Assembly: GCA_020310875.1 (NCBI GenBank)
Contig: CM035441.1
Coordinates: 91,474,995 to 91,538,994 of the forward strand
DNA length: 64,000 nt
Direction: 5' to 3'
DNA from: Ceratopteris richardii
Taxonomy: Eukaryota > Streptophyta > Polypodiopsida > Polypodiales > Pteridaceae
The notes under the pieces are model-generated. The model had not been told where the DNA came from. It saw only the letters and a program-made list of their open reading frames with translations, and searched no databases. Both the position numbers and the translations under genes were made by a program. Below, one piece after another: positions 1-11,436 of the stretch (position 1 is the first letter of the stretch; the number at the start of each line of letters is the position of its first letter).

Positions 1-2270
1 ATATTTCTTGACATGAGCAGGGCGGCATAAAACCTGCAAGACTCATAGCTATGTTGCATGTACAGTTTAGCCATTGCATATATATGTAGGAGAACGTTTA
101 ACTGCAACATCGTCATCTCATACTTCTGGAGCATGGAATTGTATTGTGTTCGCGGACCTTGCAATCTAGTGGGTTTCGTTAGCTGACCCGCTTCATTGCG
201 AGAGGATTTAGTGCAGACTTGGAGTAGCAGGAAGGCAGAGACATGGAGAGCGTCAGGCTGCATCGCCTCATGTGTCTGCATCTTCCGTCTGATAGCTAAG
301 AAACGTTCGTGCACATGCCTCTGGCGCACGAAAGCTGTGTAGCGTCCTTGCTCACACATCTATTTCAGCAATATTTACGGCTGAGTCCTCAAAGCGCTAA
401 TATTTCGTCGGTTTTTTTTAAATAAAAGGAAGTTCAGTCTTAGTCTACTCTTCCGGACTTGTATTAAATAAAGAAAAAGAAAAGTACAAATGAAGGGAAC
501 TACTGCTCACAGGACCCCCAAGTTCCACAGAGTGAGGGAAGATCTTACAAAATTTAGATAGCAAAGAAGGTTAATCATCTTCTTGTCACCCTCAAGAGGG
601 GCTCACTTGGGTTTCAGCTTGTTGTTAATCAAAAGGAGCACTTGATGATGCCTGAAAGGGGAGGATTTCTTGCACTTAACGATTCTTTTACCAAGGAAAA
701 ACAACGATTTCTCAATCAATCACTCTTTGGAGGAGTCGTTGAAGAAAATTGCCCAATTTACTCCACCAGGAGCTACCTGTAATTTTCATACATTATTTTC
801 TTGTCATCAAGAGGTTATACACCTTGCAGAAATACATCTCCATCTGATCAAATGCTCCCAATCTCCATCTGATCAAATGCTCCCACATCTTGCAGAAATA
901 CACTACACCAAATTCAATGGTGATGGAACACAATAGAGCATTGGAAACATTTATCCACATTAGAATTGCTTATTAGGATCCAATGACTGTGTTTTGTAGA
1001 TGGTTATATGAATTTCTATTGTGCATATATGATTTAGAAATAGGACATACTTCAAAGGTCAAAGTATTAGGCTATATCTTTGTGATATTATCCTTTCATC
1101 TACATGTCCGCTCTTTAACTAAACCAAATGATAAATTAGGATAGGGATTAAGCAATGCATCCACTTGTTTCATACTAATCATATGCAATGTTTAATCATA
1201 TGCAATGTTTAAGAGTGCATGAAATTATTTTCAAAACTTTTAATAATCCTTTGAAAAAAAATCTTATTCCATGCTTATCCTACCATTTTTGTATAAAGCT
1301 TTTGGCGGCCCTTTCTGTTGTTCACAAACTTCATTGACATTGCCATCCTCACTCTTGACCTTATTTCCACAATTTCAAGTCTTTCTACAGTCACAATTAC
1401 GCAATGATCATGTGAAAGATGGCTATGCGTTATTTATATAGGAAGTCCTACCCATAAGATGTCCATTGTAGAAGTATTATCTTGTCGAAAAGACTTTCTT
1501 TCCATTAAATGAGCATTACCTGTCATATATAGTGAATATAGTTGGAATCTATGCAGAGTATGAAATATTCCATCTTTCAATTTTATTGTCTGAATTTGTC
1601 ACTCACATAATCGTATCACATATTTTGTGCTATTATTTTCGGGTTTTCAGCGGATTTGAATTAAAAATTCTTTATTTTTATCCATTATTAACATCTTTCA
1701 TCTTTTTTCGCTCTGTTGTATGTTGTACAAAGATTGTACTACAAATCGATCAAGAAGTAGTTTCCTTTATACGTAACTCTTGAGACTCCATTCTTATGGC
1801 TTGAGTAGAGGGCCTTGAATCCACTACAAGCAAATTTTCTCATAAGTATGAAAGTTATGATGAATAGTGTCAGGATGTCCCTCAAAAACAAAGTCAGAAT
1901 CGAGGATTGATAAAACATCCGATATGTGTCCATATATTCAATTAGTTTGTGACTATAGAAATTTCAATGCTGATTAATATAGGATTCTATGTGTCTAGTT
2001 AGTATATCGGAAAGAACTAATCTAAAACTAGGAAAATTAATGTTCTGATGTTCACTATTGATAAATTTCTATTAAATTTTTCATTGTCATCAAGATTTTC
2101 ATGTAAGATCAATTAAACATGCATTCACATATTCAACACACTAACATAAACATAGTAATAAACATCTTTCTATAGCTACAAGTATCTTGAAAAATATTCT
2201 AAGTCAACCTCAATCTAATTGTAAGTTAAAGCCTAACTCTTATAAAGCAGCCTGACCAACGTGAGCACCA
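1..2270. other. AT-rich region without a recognisable gene
   Basis: I see no domain or motif here. Short open frames near 670-936 and 1532-1783 have AT-biased composition and resemble nothing I know. The only structure is small duplications (836-885, and a 17-bp doublet near 1177-1211). Confidence 0.5.
836..885. repeat. 25-bp tandem duplication
   Basis: A 25-bp unit containing CTGATCAAATGCTCCCA occurs twice in a row (836-860, 861-885). The word CTTGCAGAAATA stands just before and just after the doublet. Confidence 0.85.
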
Positions 2271-2326
2271 AGATAACATATTGCATCTTTTTCACCTCCT
2301 CTATCAGAATTTCCTTAGTCAGAATC

Positions 2327-2427
2327 TGCGAATCCTCAAAAATTTATAATGTGGATACTTTGGAAAAACCATAGCACTGCAAATCCTCAAAGTATATAAT
2401 GTGGAGACTTTGGCAAAGCCATAGCAT
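2327..2427. repeat. ~50-bp imperfect tandem duplication
   Basis: Two adjacent copies share the pattern AATCCTCAAA..TATAATGTGGA.ACTTTGG.AAA.CCATAGCA, at about 2327-2377 and 2378-2427, with a few substitutions between them. The pair sits near the 3' end of the worn minus-strand copia element. Confidence 0.8.
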
Positions 2428-2819
2428 AGTTCATAGTTCTTTTCAAGTATATGAAAAATTCTCTCAATCGCTTTTTCAATGAATCTTTAAAGGTTTATGC
2501 ATGAACATTGAGACTTGAGAAACAATAAATTGAATGCCAAGACGTGTATTACATAAATGAATCAAGCATCCAACAATATACTCTTTTCTAGGTTCTTTGA
2601 TATACTCTTCTTCACATTATCGATGTGCATGTGAAGGTTGCTATCGATTTCTTTATTCAAACAAAAGTAGGTAATCGACACTCAGGATGACCAAAAGAAG
2701 AGGCTTGAATCATTTTTTTTTTCTTTTTGACGTTGCTTTTGAAAATTATTGGTTTGAATAGAAACGCTTCCATTGTTTTTCATTCTCTTTGTGAGTGGTT
2801 TGGGTAGCAATGCCCGAAA

Positions 2820-3778
2820 ATTAGCCATTGCTCCGAGTATTAGAATTTTCCAAGCCCATCAAGAATCCAAAGGGCATTTTCTATTGAGTGAAATTCATCC
2901 AAGGATTTGGATGGGAGCATGTTAACAAAGTATGTGGATGTGGAAACAGCCTGTGCCCATAGGTAATTGGGTATTTTTTTCTCTTTCAGCATTGATCTTA
3001 TAGCTTCTACTATCAACTTGTTCCTTCTCTATGCCACTCCATTTAGTTCAAGAGTATACCTTGTTGTGACTTCTCTCTTTATACCTCTCTCCTGTAAGAA
3101 TGAATCAAACTCATGTGAGAAATACTCACCACCTCCATTAGATATGATCCTCTTCAAGATTCTACCTATTTGGTTCGCAACCAATGCCAAATACTTTTTG
3201 AGACATGTAAATACTTTACCCTTATGCTTCATGAAGGAGAGAATTTTCCATCTACTATAATAATATATAAATGAAACATAGTACCTTGAACCTAAGATTG
3301 ATGGATCGTTGCTAGGACCCCACACATCAGTGCGTACAAGCTCCAAGTAGTCTTCATACATGTACGCCTTTCTGTCGAATAGATGGCTGTGAGCTTTGCC
3401 AAATTGGCATGCTCCACATTTGTATATCATGTGTTGCTTGGACACATTTGGAATGCCAAGCATACTTTGATCCTTGCATATTTGTTTGAGTGTTATTTCT
3501 CCTATATGACCTAGCCCTTTGTGCCATATCTCTAGTTCAGATGGAGTTTGATCTTTGTAATTGAAAAGTACTATGTTTCTGGTGTCTTCAATCTCAAATG
3601 TAAAGAGTCTACTAGATTTCTCTCCTTTTGCAATCCTCTTGAAGCCTTGTTGAGGGTCTTCCACATATGCTGCATGCCTTATGAATCTGACTTGTAAGCC
3701 TTTCTCAACAATTTGTCCAACACTAATTAGATTTTTGGTTATAGTTGGCACATACAAAACCTTACTTAAGAGGTTCAT
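2820..3778 (-). pseudogene. copia pre-integrase and integrase fragment
   Basis: The 249-codon frame 3778-3029 contains the GAG-pre-integrase zinc-binding region (H..H...CGACQFGK) followed by the integrase core with 'VRTDVWGPS' and 'SNGGGEYF'. The second catalytic Asp is replaced by Asn (SNGGGEY where relatives have SDGGGEY), which should abolish strand transfer. Frame continuity is lost near 3029, and the rest ('NYLWAQAVSTSTYFVNMLPS') can be read at about 2960-2830 in another frame. The normal product joins retroelement cDNA to host DNA; this copy is inactive. Confidence 0.85.
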
Positions 3779-3841
3779 GTTACCATCAAAAGCTTTGACA
3801 TTTCCAATTTGCTTGACAGAGTTTCTAGTGTCATCACCTCT

Positions 3842-5026
3842 CTATACTTCATGCTTGCCTTTGGGTTCTTTAAGATCAGATAACAATGCTACATTTCCTG
3901 TTGCATGACTGGAAAAACATGAATCAATGTAGAAAAGATGCTCATCATCTTTACCTTGCTTAGATGTCATATTCATGATGAGTAGAGAATCCTCTTGGTC
4001 TTTTGTGTAGTTGCTATAATCTCTTCTTCCTCTGCAATCTCCTTGATAATTGTTGTTGTTGTAGCCTTCGTTGTAGTTGTGATTGTAATTGCTTCCTCCA
4101 TTGTTGAATCTACCTCTGGATTGTCCATAGCTCCCTTTATGGAAGCCTTTTATCCTTTGATTCCTTGTTTTCTTGAAACATTCTTCTGTGATGTGGTTGT
4201 TAAGGCCACAAATGTTGCAAGGTGGAGTGTTATAGGATCTCCCCCTGCCTTGCTTTCCTCCTCTACCCTTTCCTCTAGTACCTCTTCCTCTACACGTGTA
4301 GTTAACTTGAGAGGTACTAGCCTCATCTTCATTCTTTTTGCTTTTACACTTATCCTTAGTTTTATTCTTATGTGTATAAACGATAGAAGATTGGTTACCT
4401 CTAGAGTTATCCCCATTCTTGTTAAGCTTTGTCTCGTGGGTGAAGAGTTGCCCCATCAAGGTGTTGAGGTCAGGTAACTACGTATCCATGTAAAGGTCCA
4501 TTGTTGTGGTGAAGGACTCCCACTTATCATCAGCTTTGATGCCATTGATGATCTGCCTTACTATGTGTTCTTCTTCTATCTCCTCTCCAATGCTTGCAAG
4601 GTGGTTAGTCACATCCTTCATCTTGGTCACATAATCATCCACACTCTGCTTTGGTTGCTTTTTTAGCGTTGTAAACTCCATCCATAACTCCTTCTTCCTA
4701 GCTCTTGTATTTGATGAGAAATACGATGAGAGTACTTCCCAAGTGTCTTGGGAGGTCTTGCAATTCCTAATGTGAGAAAATAAAAAATTAGATATTGAGT
4801 TAAGTAAATAAGACCTGGCAAGAGCATCCTTTGCACACCATGTTGTCAACCTTTCTTGGTCTTCCCTTGTGGGTTGATGTTTGCTCCTGAATGTTGGCAT
4901 CTCTTCATCTCCTGAGATGTATCCGTATAGACTTCTCCCTTGAAGGTAGACTTGCATCCTTAGTGACCATACTGGGTAGTTTCTTCTATCCAATTTATCA
5001 ATTAATGATGGAAATCCATCTCCCAT
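3842..5026 (-). pseudogene. copia gag and protease fragment
   Basis: The gag frame opens at 5026 with 'MGDGFPSLIDKLDRRNYPVW', the usual copia UBN2-type gag start, and stops at 4478. A second frame (4459-3842) continues with a glycine/arginine-rich region, a CCHC zinc knuckle (CNICGLNNHITEEC), and the protease active-site region written 'YIDSCFSSH'. The catalytic D-S-G has become D-S-C. The frame break between the two parts and this substitution mean no functional Gag-Pol. A 64% identical-looking arrangement is present in element A by eye, but I did not align them formally. Confidence 0.85.
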
Positions 5027-5036
5027 CTTGATTGTT

Positions 5037-5060
5037 CTTGCACTAATACCACTGTTGAAG
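5037..5060 (-). promoter_or_regulatory. Degenerate primer-binding site and start of 5' LTR
   Basis: On the minus strand, TGGTATTAGTGC lies just upstream of the gag ATG. It is a mutated form of TGGTATCAGAGC, the initiator-Met tRNA primer site used by most plant copia elements. The LTR edge, written TGTTGAAGGAG on the plus strand, would begin at about 5052. I could not place the other LTR edge. Confidence 0.55.
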
Positions 5061-6104
5061 GAGATGGTGGATAGTCTTCAGAGATGAAGTGGTGTTTCTT
5101 AAACTTGCATCACACAATCCAAGAACAATTGTGGGAGTTTAGCCTAATTCCTTTTGATGGTGTCTAATTAACTCACAAAACTACCTATCATGAGTGATTT
5201 CAATAAAACAGATGGACTACACATTGAGTATGATGTTTAGCAAATAATAGGAGTTGCCCGACATTTTTGGAATGCATTAGTCAAGAGACTAGAAAGTAAT
5301 GAAATGATAATATCTCACAATTCAGTGAAGCAATGATAATGAGATTTTGTAGCTATAAAGTAGACATTGTATTGAACCTATGATGATTTAAATCATGAGA
5401 AATGATCAACCATACACTGAGAACAAGCTTTAAGAAGATCACTATATTGATGTAGTGATGGCACAGAAGTAAATCATATACAAATACAATGTCATAGGGA
5501 ATAATCTATTGCAGAATGTGAGAAGGGTGATAGAGTTATGAAGTGAGCTCTCAAATCACAATGAATCCCCTTCAAAATGATCTCGTCAAGTTGGGTTGCA
5601 TTTTTTCGACCAAATAATATAAAAATAGCGAATATGTTTGTTTTATTTCTGGTTTTCCAAATAAACACTGAAAAAACAAAGACCAATACTTTTTCGATCG
5701 AAAGCGTTTTCAATCGAAATATTTACCGATCAAAAGCGCTTTTGATCGAAAAGTGTTTTCTAGCAAAAAAATGTATATTTTTACATTCGATTGAAAGTCT
5801 TATTCCGCACGTGCTTCATTGATGTTCTAGAGAGCTTTAATCCTGCAATTTTTATTAGAGAACTTCCTTCACGGTATCATTGAGGTATTGTTTTAATTTT
5901 ATTTATTGTTTATTTTATTGTTTTGTAAACTGTATCATGCATATTGTATGATTCGCATATGCGTCTCTTACATATGCTTAATTTTTAATTATATAATTTG
6001 TTTTGTGTCTTTTAATCATCAATTGTATACATGTTTGACTCGTGCAAGCATTTCTTTCTTGTATACATCGATGAAAAACATTTAAAGATAAACCACTACT
6101 ATGA

Positions 6105-6640
6105 TTGTCTGACTCGCTACATCGATTCTTACTCTCATCGTAGTATAGGACATAGCAATAGATCTATTGAGATTTTTTGAATTGTCACCTCGATTCTTAC
6201 TCTCATAGTAGTATAGGACATAGCAATAGATCTATTGAGATTGTTTGAATTCCCACCTATTCTTACTCTCTCAATAGTATAGGGAGTGTGTAGGGACTAT
6301 TTTGATTGTCTGATTCTTTGACTCTTACTCTCACAATAGACATTTAGATTTTGATACAAACACTTAGTGTAGGTCACAAGGTGTATAGAAACTATTGTGA
6401 TTGTTTGATTCTTTAACTCTTACTATCACAATAGTCACATAGATTGTGATGAGAATACTTAGTGTAGGTCACAAGGTGTATAGATACTATTGTGATTGTC
6501 TGATTCTTTGAATCTTACTATCACAATAGTTATATACAGTTATGTGACAAAACTCAAACATAGTATAGCGCATGTATATGAAATATTATAAATGTCTGAT
6601 TCTTTGACTATTACATTCTTAATAGTTACATAGATTCACT
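6105..6640 (+). repeat. Left-arm tandem array, ~95-bp period
   Basis: Units beginning GTCTGATTCTTTGA or close variants start at 6308, 6403, 6498 and 6594, so the period is 95-96 bp. Each carries TATCACAATAG and GTAGGTCACAAGGTGTATAG-type words. Upstream (6105-6250) are two related ~67-bp units with AGTATAGGACATAGCAATAG. Confidence 0.85.
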
Positions 6641-6777
6641 TCAAGATTATAATAAAACTTTCTATTTAATTATAAATCTACTTATTTAACTATGCATCTG
6701 TCTATCATTTGTGTGCACATACTATTAATTTATTTATCCATACACTTACTGATAGTCTGTTTTTTATTTTTGCACAG

Positions 6778-7230
6778 ATGGCAGGTAAAATGAACAAGCA
6801 AGAGCAAAAAAATCTAGAAGAATTTGTGTGCTCTTAAATGTATCGAATGAGAGAAGATGAAATCACTATAGCCATGGATACATCTGGTTACATAGATTTC
6901 ATTACGCAATTATCCAAAACAGAATTTATTAATATTGAAGATAAATTTGGTAGTGTGTCTGATGGAGCACAGGTCTTAGATGAGCAAATGTCAAAAGAGC
7001 TTACACGTATCTTTGGACAAATCATCGAATATGGGAGATCAAACATCGAACAATCTTTGTTTGCTCCCAATGATGGAGGAAGGACAATATGGAATGGGGG
7101 AAGGACAATATGGAATGCAGCTCTCATGGGGGAAGGACAATATGGAATGATCCATAAAGTCAAGATGTCCCACCCAAGATTCAGCAATGAACTATTTGTG
7201 GCCAAGCTATTCAAATTACATGGTGCTTAG
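6778..7230 (+). pseudogene. Unknown ORF in foldback element, broken by one stop
   Basis: A frame opens at the ATG at 6778, directly after a TTTTTGCACAG sequence that looks like a splice acceptor. It meets TAA at 6835-6837, then runs open from the next ATG (6838) for 130 codons. The protein starts 'MAGKMNKQEQKNLEEF' and later carries a short internal repeat, GGRTIWN twice then GEGQYGM, made by tandem copies of a ~21-bp unit at 7078-7150. I do not recognise a domain. It lies between the inverted arms and converges on the minus-strand BED fragment. It may be captured host or transposon coding sequence. Confidence 0.35.
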
Positions 7231-7830
7231 TCGAGACAATCTTGCTTTTCAAAACCTATATGTATAGTATTTTGTGATTTATTACGGACAAAGCATGGTG
7301 ACAAAGTATTAGATCCACCATTTTTACTACATTTATCAACTCCACTCTTTTTTGATGCAGTTGGAGAAAATGGAGTACATGTATCTTGGTTATGCTCAAA
7401 AATAGTTTGAGAGACTTGAGTAGAAATATCCTGATGATCCTCATTTGTCATCGATGCATCTACTCGTTCTTGCTCTACACTTGGGCTACTTTGAAAGTGA
7501 CGTGGACTACTCATGCCTCATGCTTTTGAATCTTTTTTATGTGATACCTTGAGATTTACATTTATTTGCATAACTTGAAAAATTTACCCATATATCACTA
7601 TTTGGATTAGGGCATCCTGCCACATTATTACCTTTACTAAAAAGATGCTCTTTTATTTGATTTGCATTTCCTACATAACCATGCCCACAACATTTGCATT
7701 GTATTATGTATACTGTTTTACCCTCTTGATGAACAATCACATATGACCATTCTTTTCCCTTTCCCATAGTGCTTGCAAATTTCTTTATGAAGACTATACC
7801 TACAAAAGAAACAGTATAAATCAATATCAA
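7227..7830 (-). pseudogene. BED-type zinc-finger fragment, hAT-like transposase N-terminus
   Basis: The frame 7830-7537 includes 'IIQCKCCGHGYVGNANQIKE' followed by a His and then 'GCPNP'. This is the C-X2-C...H...C layout of plant BED fingers at the N-terminus of hAT transposases. A second frame, 7514-7227 ('MSSPRHFQSSPSVEQE...'), would be the linker after the finger but is shifted. No hAT catalytic or dimerisation region follows, so this is only a captured N-terminal piece. BED fingers bind DNA; the fragment is unlikely to be active. It sits in the centre of the foldback element. Confidence 0.6.
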
Positions 7831-7849
7831 ATAAGATATTTAGATCAAC

Positions 7850-8960
7850 ATCGAGTCAAACAATTACGATAGACTTTAATTCTCAATCATACACCCATAT
7901 ACAATTACACATACTATTGTGAAGTAAAAATCATTGTTGAGCTAAACAATCAAAATAGATTTTAATTATCAATCACACACAAACATATACATTTATACAT
8001 ACATATACTTACACATACTATTGTGAAATACAAATCAATATTGAGTCAAACAATCACAATATATTTTAAATCCCTGATCATATGCACATACACTTACACA
8101 TACTATTGTGAAGTAAGAATCAATATTGTGTCAGACAATCACAATAGATTTTTCACTCACAATTATACATTCAAATGCATACACATACTCATACACATAC
8201 ATACATATACTATTATGAAGTAATTCTCAATGTTGATTCAAACATAATCTACCTATATCTTTCAATAATAATTTTAATGTACCACAATAGATTTTAAATT
8301 TCTAATTATATGCACATACACTTACACATACTATTGTGAAGTAAGAATCAATGTTGTATCAAACAATCACAATAGATTTTAAATTCCTAATCATATGCAC
8401 AAATATTTACACAAACTATTGTGAAGTAAGAATCAATAGAGTCAAACAATCACAATAGATTTTTCATTCACAATTATACACTCATATGCATACACACTCA
8501 TACACACACATACATGTACTATTATGAAGTAAGAATCAATGTTGAGTCAAACATAATCTACGTACATCTTTCAATAATAAAGTTATGTATCACAATAGAT
8601 TTTAAATTCCCAATCATATGCACATACGCTTACACATATCCTGGTGAAGTAAGAATCAATGTTGTATCAGACAATCACAATAGCTTTTAAATTCCTAATC
8701 ATATGCACATACATTTACACATACTAGTGTGAAGTAAGAATCAATATTGAGTCAAACAATCACAATTTTTTAAATTATTTAATATTTATAGCAAAAATTT
8801 ATACCTTGTTCTCTCTATGACACTTTAAGTTCGTAAAGAACAAACTAGTTTTTATGAAAAATGAGTAAGAATCAATCATAATATATTTTAAATTCACATA
8901 CAATACTACTGTGAAGTAAGAATCAATCTTGAGTCAAACAATCACAATAGTTTCAATTAT
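7850..8960 (-). repeat. Right-arm tandem array with higher-order ~310-bp period
   Basis: The word ACTATTGTGAAGTA (or near variants) recurs at about 8102, 8209, 8330, 8415, 8518, 8640 and 8723. Spacings cycle as roughly 107/121/85 then 103/122/83, so three monomer lengths form a ~310-bp higher-order unit. The monomers are reverse complements of the left-arm units. Confidence 0.8.
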
Positions 8961-9629
8961 TTAATATAGCAAAAGTGTATACCTTGTTCTCTCTACGACA
9001 CTTTAAGTTCATAAAGAACAAAGTAGCTTTTATGAAAAAATGAGTCTAATTCTACTGTTTTATAATATATTATTCGATCCAATTTTCTTTTATCAAAATT
9101 TTTTTCGATCAAAAGCTTTTTGATTGAAAAAGACTTTGATTGAAAAATTATCGATCGAAAGCGTTTTCGATCAAAAACTATCAAATTCCCATGCAAAAAC
9201 TATTCGGGCATTCCCAATAAGCTAACATGTCACCAAATAATTCGGTTGAATAATATGAGTTTGCCGTAAAATTTTGTAATTACTCAAGAATAAATGAATT
9301 GTTGAATAATGAATAATGCAACCTAGTCGTCAAGTCAAGATATCACGTGGGTCATTTGATCCTCTTTTTTAGTTGAGTTTGGAGCCAATCTTTTGAATTC
9401 AAATTCAAAAGTTCAGCTAAAAGTAAATCCTAAACTATAGGATATATTATCTCATTAATCAACTCCCAAATGAATCAAGACTGATGGTCCCTAACTCCTC
9501 ATGGAAGTAAGGTTTTTTTACAAAGGTAAATGTAATTGATTTTACAAGGGATTGATCATATAAGGCTCCATGAGAAATATGCTAATCATCCAAGTATGTG
9601 GGCTTGGATTCTCTTGCACCAACAAAGGT

Positions 9630-10440
9630 CCCAAGAATAAGCATGAGGTCCAAACAAGAGATGAAACATGACACCCTATGGAGAAGATAAAAAATGTAAA
9701 GACATCCAATGGTAAGAACTTGATAAGGAGGAAAAATTCTGGAAAAAGGATTCTAGGTGAGATTCACAAAGTATGAAACTTAGTTACAAGATCAGATACC
9801 AAGGATTCAAGAAGATAGAAAAAAGGGAAGACAGGTAGATTGTTCACCTTTGAACTCCAAGATAGTAGGAACATAGCATTGTTTAATTATGGTACTTAGA
9901 CCCTATGAGAGTTAGAGGTTTGACATAAAATATTGGCTCGCATTGGAGAGAGATTCTTAAACAAATTAGTAGAGATCAAGTGTACTTGGATCACCTAGCA
10001 TTTCAAATCAACATATGATTTACAAATTTAGTGCATTACAAATTGACAAATCTTACAGGAAACCATTCACAAAGAAGGGGTACATGCATGGAGACATCTT
10101 GGAGCTTGTCAACATTCATGTTTGGGGACCATACAAGGAGCCATCTATCTCAGGGTCAAAGTATTATGTGTCTTTCATGATGATTTTAGTAGATGGACTA
10201 TACTTTATTTTATGAAGCATAAAGATGAAGTGTTTACATGTTTCAGGAATTATGTGGCACTACTACAAAACTAAACAAGTAAAACCCTAAAGAGACTAAG
10301 GTTTGATGGAGGTGGAGAATACTTCCCCCATGATTCTGATGCTTATTTTGCAAGAGAAGGGAATAAAAAGAAGATAACTCCCAAATATACACCTGTGCAA
10401 AATGGGGTAGTTGAAATGAGAGATATGGAAGACCTTACAC
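9630..10440 (+). pseudogene. copia pre-integrase/integrase remnant
   Basis: In shifting frames the plus strand reads 'LFTFELQDSRNIALFNYG', 'DILELVNIHVWGPYKEPSIS' and 'LRFDGGGEYF', then 'TPVQNGVVEM'. These match the GAG-pre-integrase and integrase core of element A and of the remnant at 2.5-5 kb. The order fits copia, but frames change several times and no gag, RT or LTR is attached. It is in the opposite orientation to the remnant at 2.5-5 kb. Confidence 0.75.
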
Positions 10441-10850
10441 ACATGGAAATATAATAGGTCTAATAAACAATAGTCACTGATAGAATAGTTCAATGACTGA
10501 TTGCACATTTGAGAAGCATGAAAATAGTCATGAATCACTTTACATGAGTAGAGATGTAGCAATATACATAATTGTCAATGCTATTACTTCATTACATGCT
10601 GGTGGTGAATTATTAGTAAATTACGGATGGCATAGAACTCCAAGAGCACTTATAGCTAGAGAGCAATGAAAACTTTCTACTTACCATCATGTATTGCAAT
10701 GAAAATTCTAATTAATTGAAACTATTTTCAAATTAACTTACATATTCAAATTTGTCTTTTATGTTTATTTTCCATTCCTTTATGGAATACTAATGATTTT
10801 TATTCATGTATGTAGATTTCAATGTATGATATTGATAATCTTCTAGCACA
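10441..10850. other. Intergenic stretch with no assigned function
   Basis: AT-rich sequence between the copia remnant and the first recognisable CACTA coding sequence. I see nothing certain in it. Confidence 0.4.
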
Positions 10851-10879
10851 CAATTCAGAGTTTCCAGTCAGACCTCATT

Positions 10880-11191
10880 TATCGAAAGCATCCATGGGGA
10901 GGCTATGAAAAAGTGATCCTATAGAATATGCAAGATTCAAAAAACTATATTCAAAAGAAGATAAAGTAGATTACTTTTGCAATGGTGATGACATGGTAGA
11001 TTTTATTGGAGCCTGGTATCAAATGATAGAGAAAGCATTGATATTTCTAAAAATGAGAAATATCTTTGAGAAGAATGTCTAAAGCATATATATAAAGGAA
11101 GTCACTTGACACGACTAAGTTCAAGCTTAATTATTCTCAATCTTGAAGAATATTTTGGATGGAGTAATGTATCTGTTTCGACACTATTAAG
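10880..11191 (+). pseudogene. CACTA tnp2 transposase, N-terminal exon
   Basis: The frame reads 'EYARFKKLYSKEDKVDYFCN' and then, after one stop near 11,082, 'YIKGSHLTRLSSSLIILNLE' and 'YFGWSNVSVSTLL'. The second part matches the start of tnp2 domains, where a LY-G...LS..L.LLNLK...GWSDKSF pattern is usual. The exon ends at 11,191 in TTAAG before GTATATG, a normal plant splice donor. Joining to 13,564 keeps the frame. The product would be the CACTA transposase; this copy carries stops and is inactive. Confidence 0.7.
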
Positions 11192-11436
11192 GTATATGTT
11201 TAATTTTTCTATTTATTTATATATGTGCACATACACATATAAATACATACATATGTAGACATATACACATACACACATATACATAGACATATACATTCAT
11301 GCATACACACATACACACATATACACATACATACACATATATACACATGCTATGAAAGTAAAGCCAAAGTGATAAAAGCTAAGGTGAGAAAGGAAATCAA
11401 TCACGAGTTTAAATTGTCTAGAATAAAAAACACCAA

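Larger units (their letters stand above)
2500..5051 (-). mobile_element. Degenerate Ty1/copia retrotransposon
   Basis: Read on the minus strand from about 5036, the order is primer site, gag, zinc knuckle, protease, pre-integrase and integrase, which is the copia order. A weak match to the end of the reverse transcriptase ('GVLDSFM' in place of 'GCLIYLCI') survives near 2520-2580, so most of the RT and RNase H is missing. The proteins closely resemble those of element A (25,458-36,826), so this is an old relative of that family. No matching 3' LTR was found below 2270. Confidence 0.85.
5577..9225. mobile_element. Foldback-like DNA element with inverted repeat-array arms
   Basis: The left arm (about 5577-6770) and the right arm (about 7840-9225) carry the same ~95-bp repeat family in opposite orientation. 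CTATTGTGATTGTCTGATTC on the left matches the reverse complement of the right-hand units. Both outer ends contain GATCGAAA/TTTCGATC-rich, palindrome-like stretches (5690-5760 and 9075-9180). The centre carries a BED-finger fragment (-) and an unknown ORF (+). The layout fits a foldback or hAT/MULE-like non-autonomous transposon. Exact ends and target duplication could not be fixed. Confidence 0.65.

Noticed and set aside
670..936. 88-codon frame near the left end
   Set aside because: AT-biased, includes the 25-bp duplication, no similarity I recognise.
3995..4477. 160-codon plus-strand frame rich in Val/Ser/Ile
   Set aside because: Antisense shadow of the Gly/Arg/Asn-rich copia gag region.
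10520..10670. Frame ending 'HAGGELLVNYGW', vaguely like the end of a SET domain
   Set aside because: Only a dozen residues match loosely; no other SET motif is seen and the frame is interrupted.
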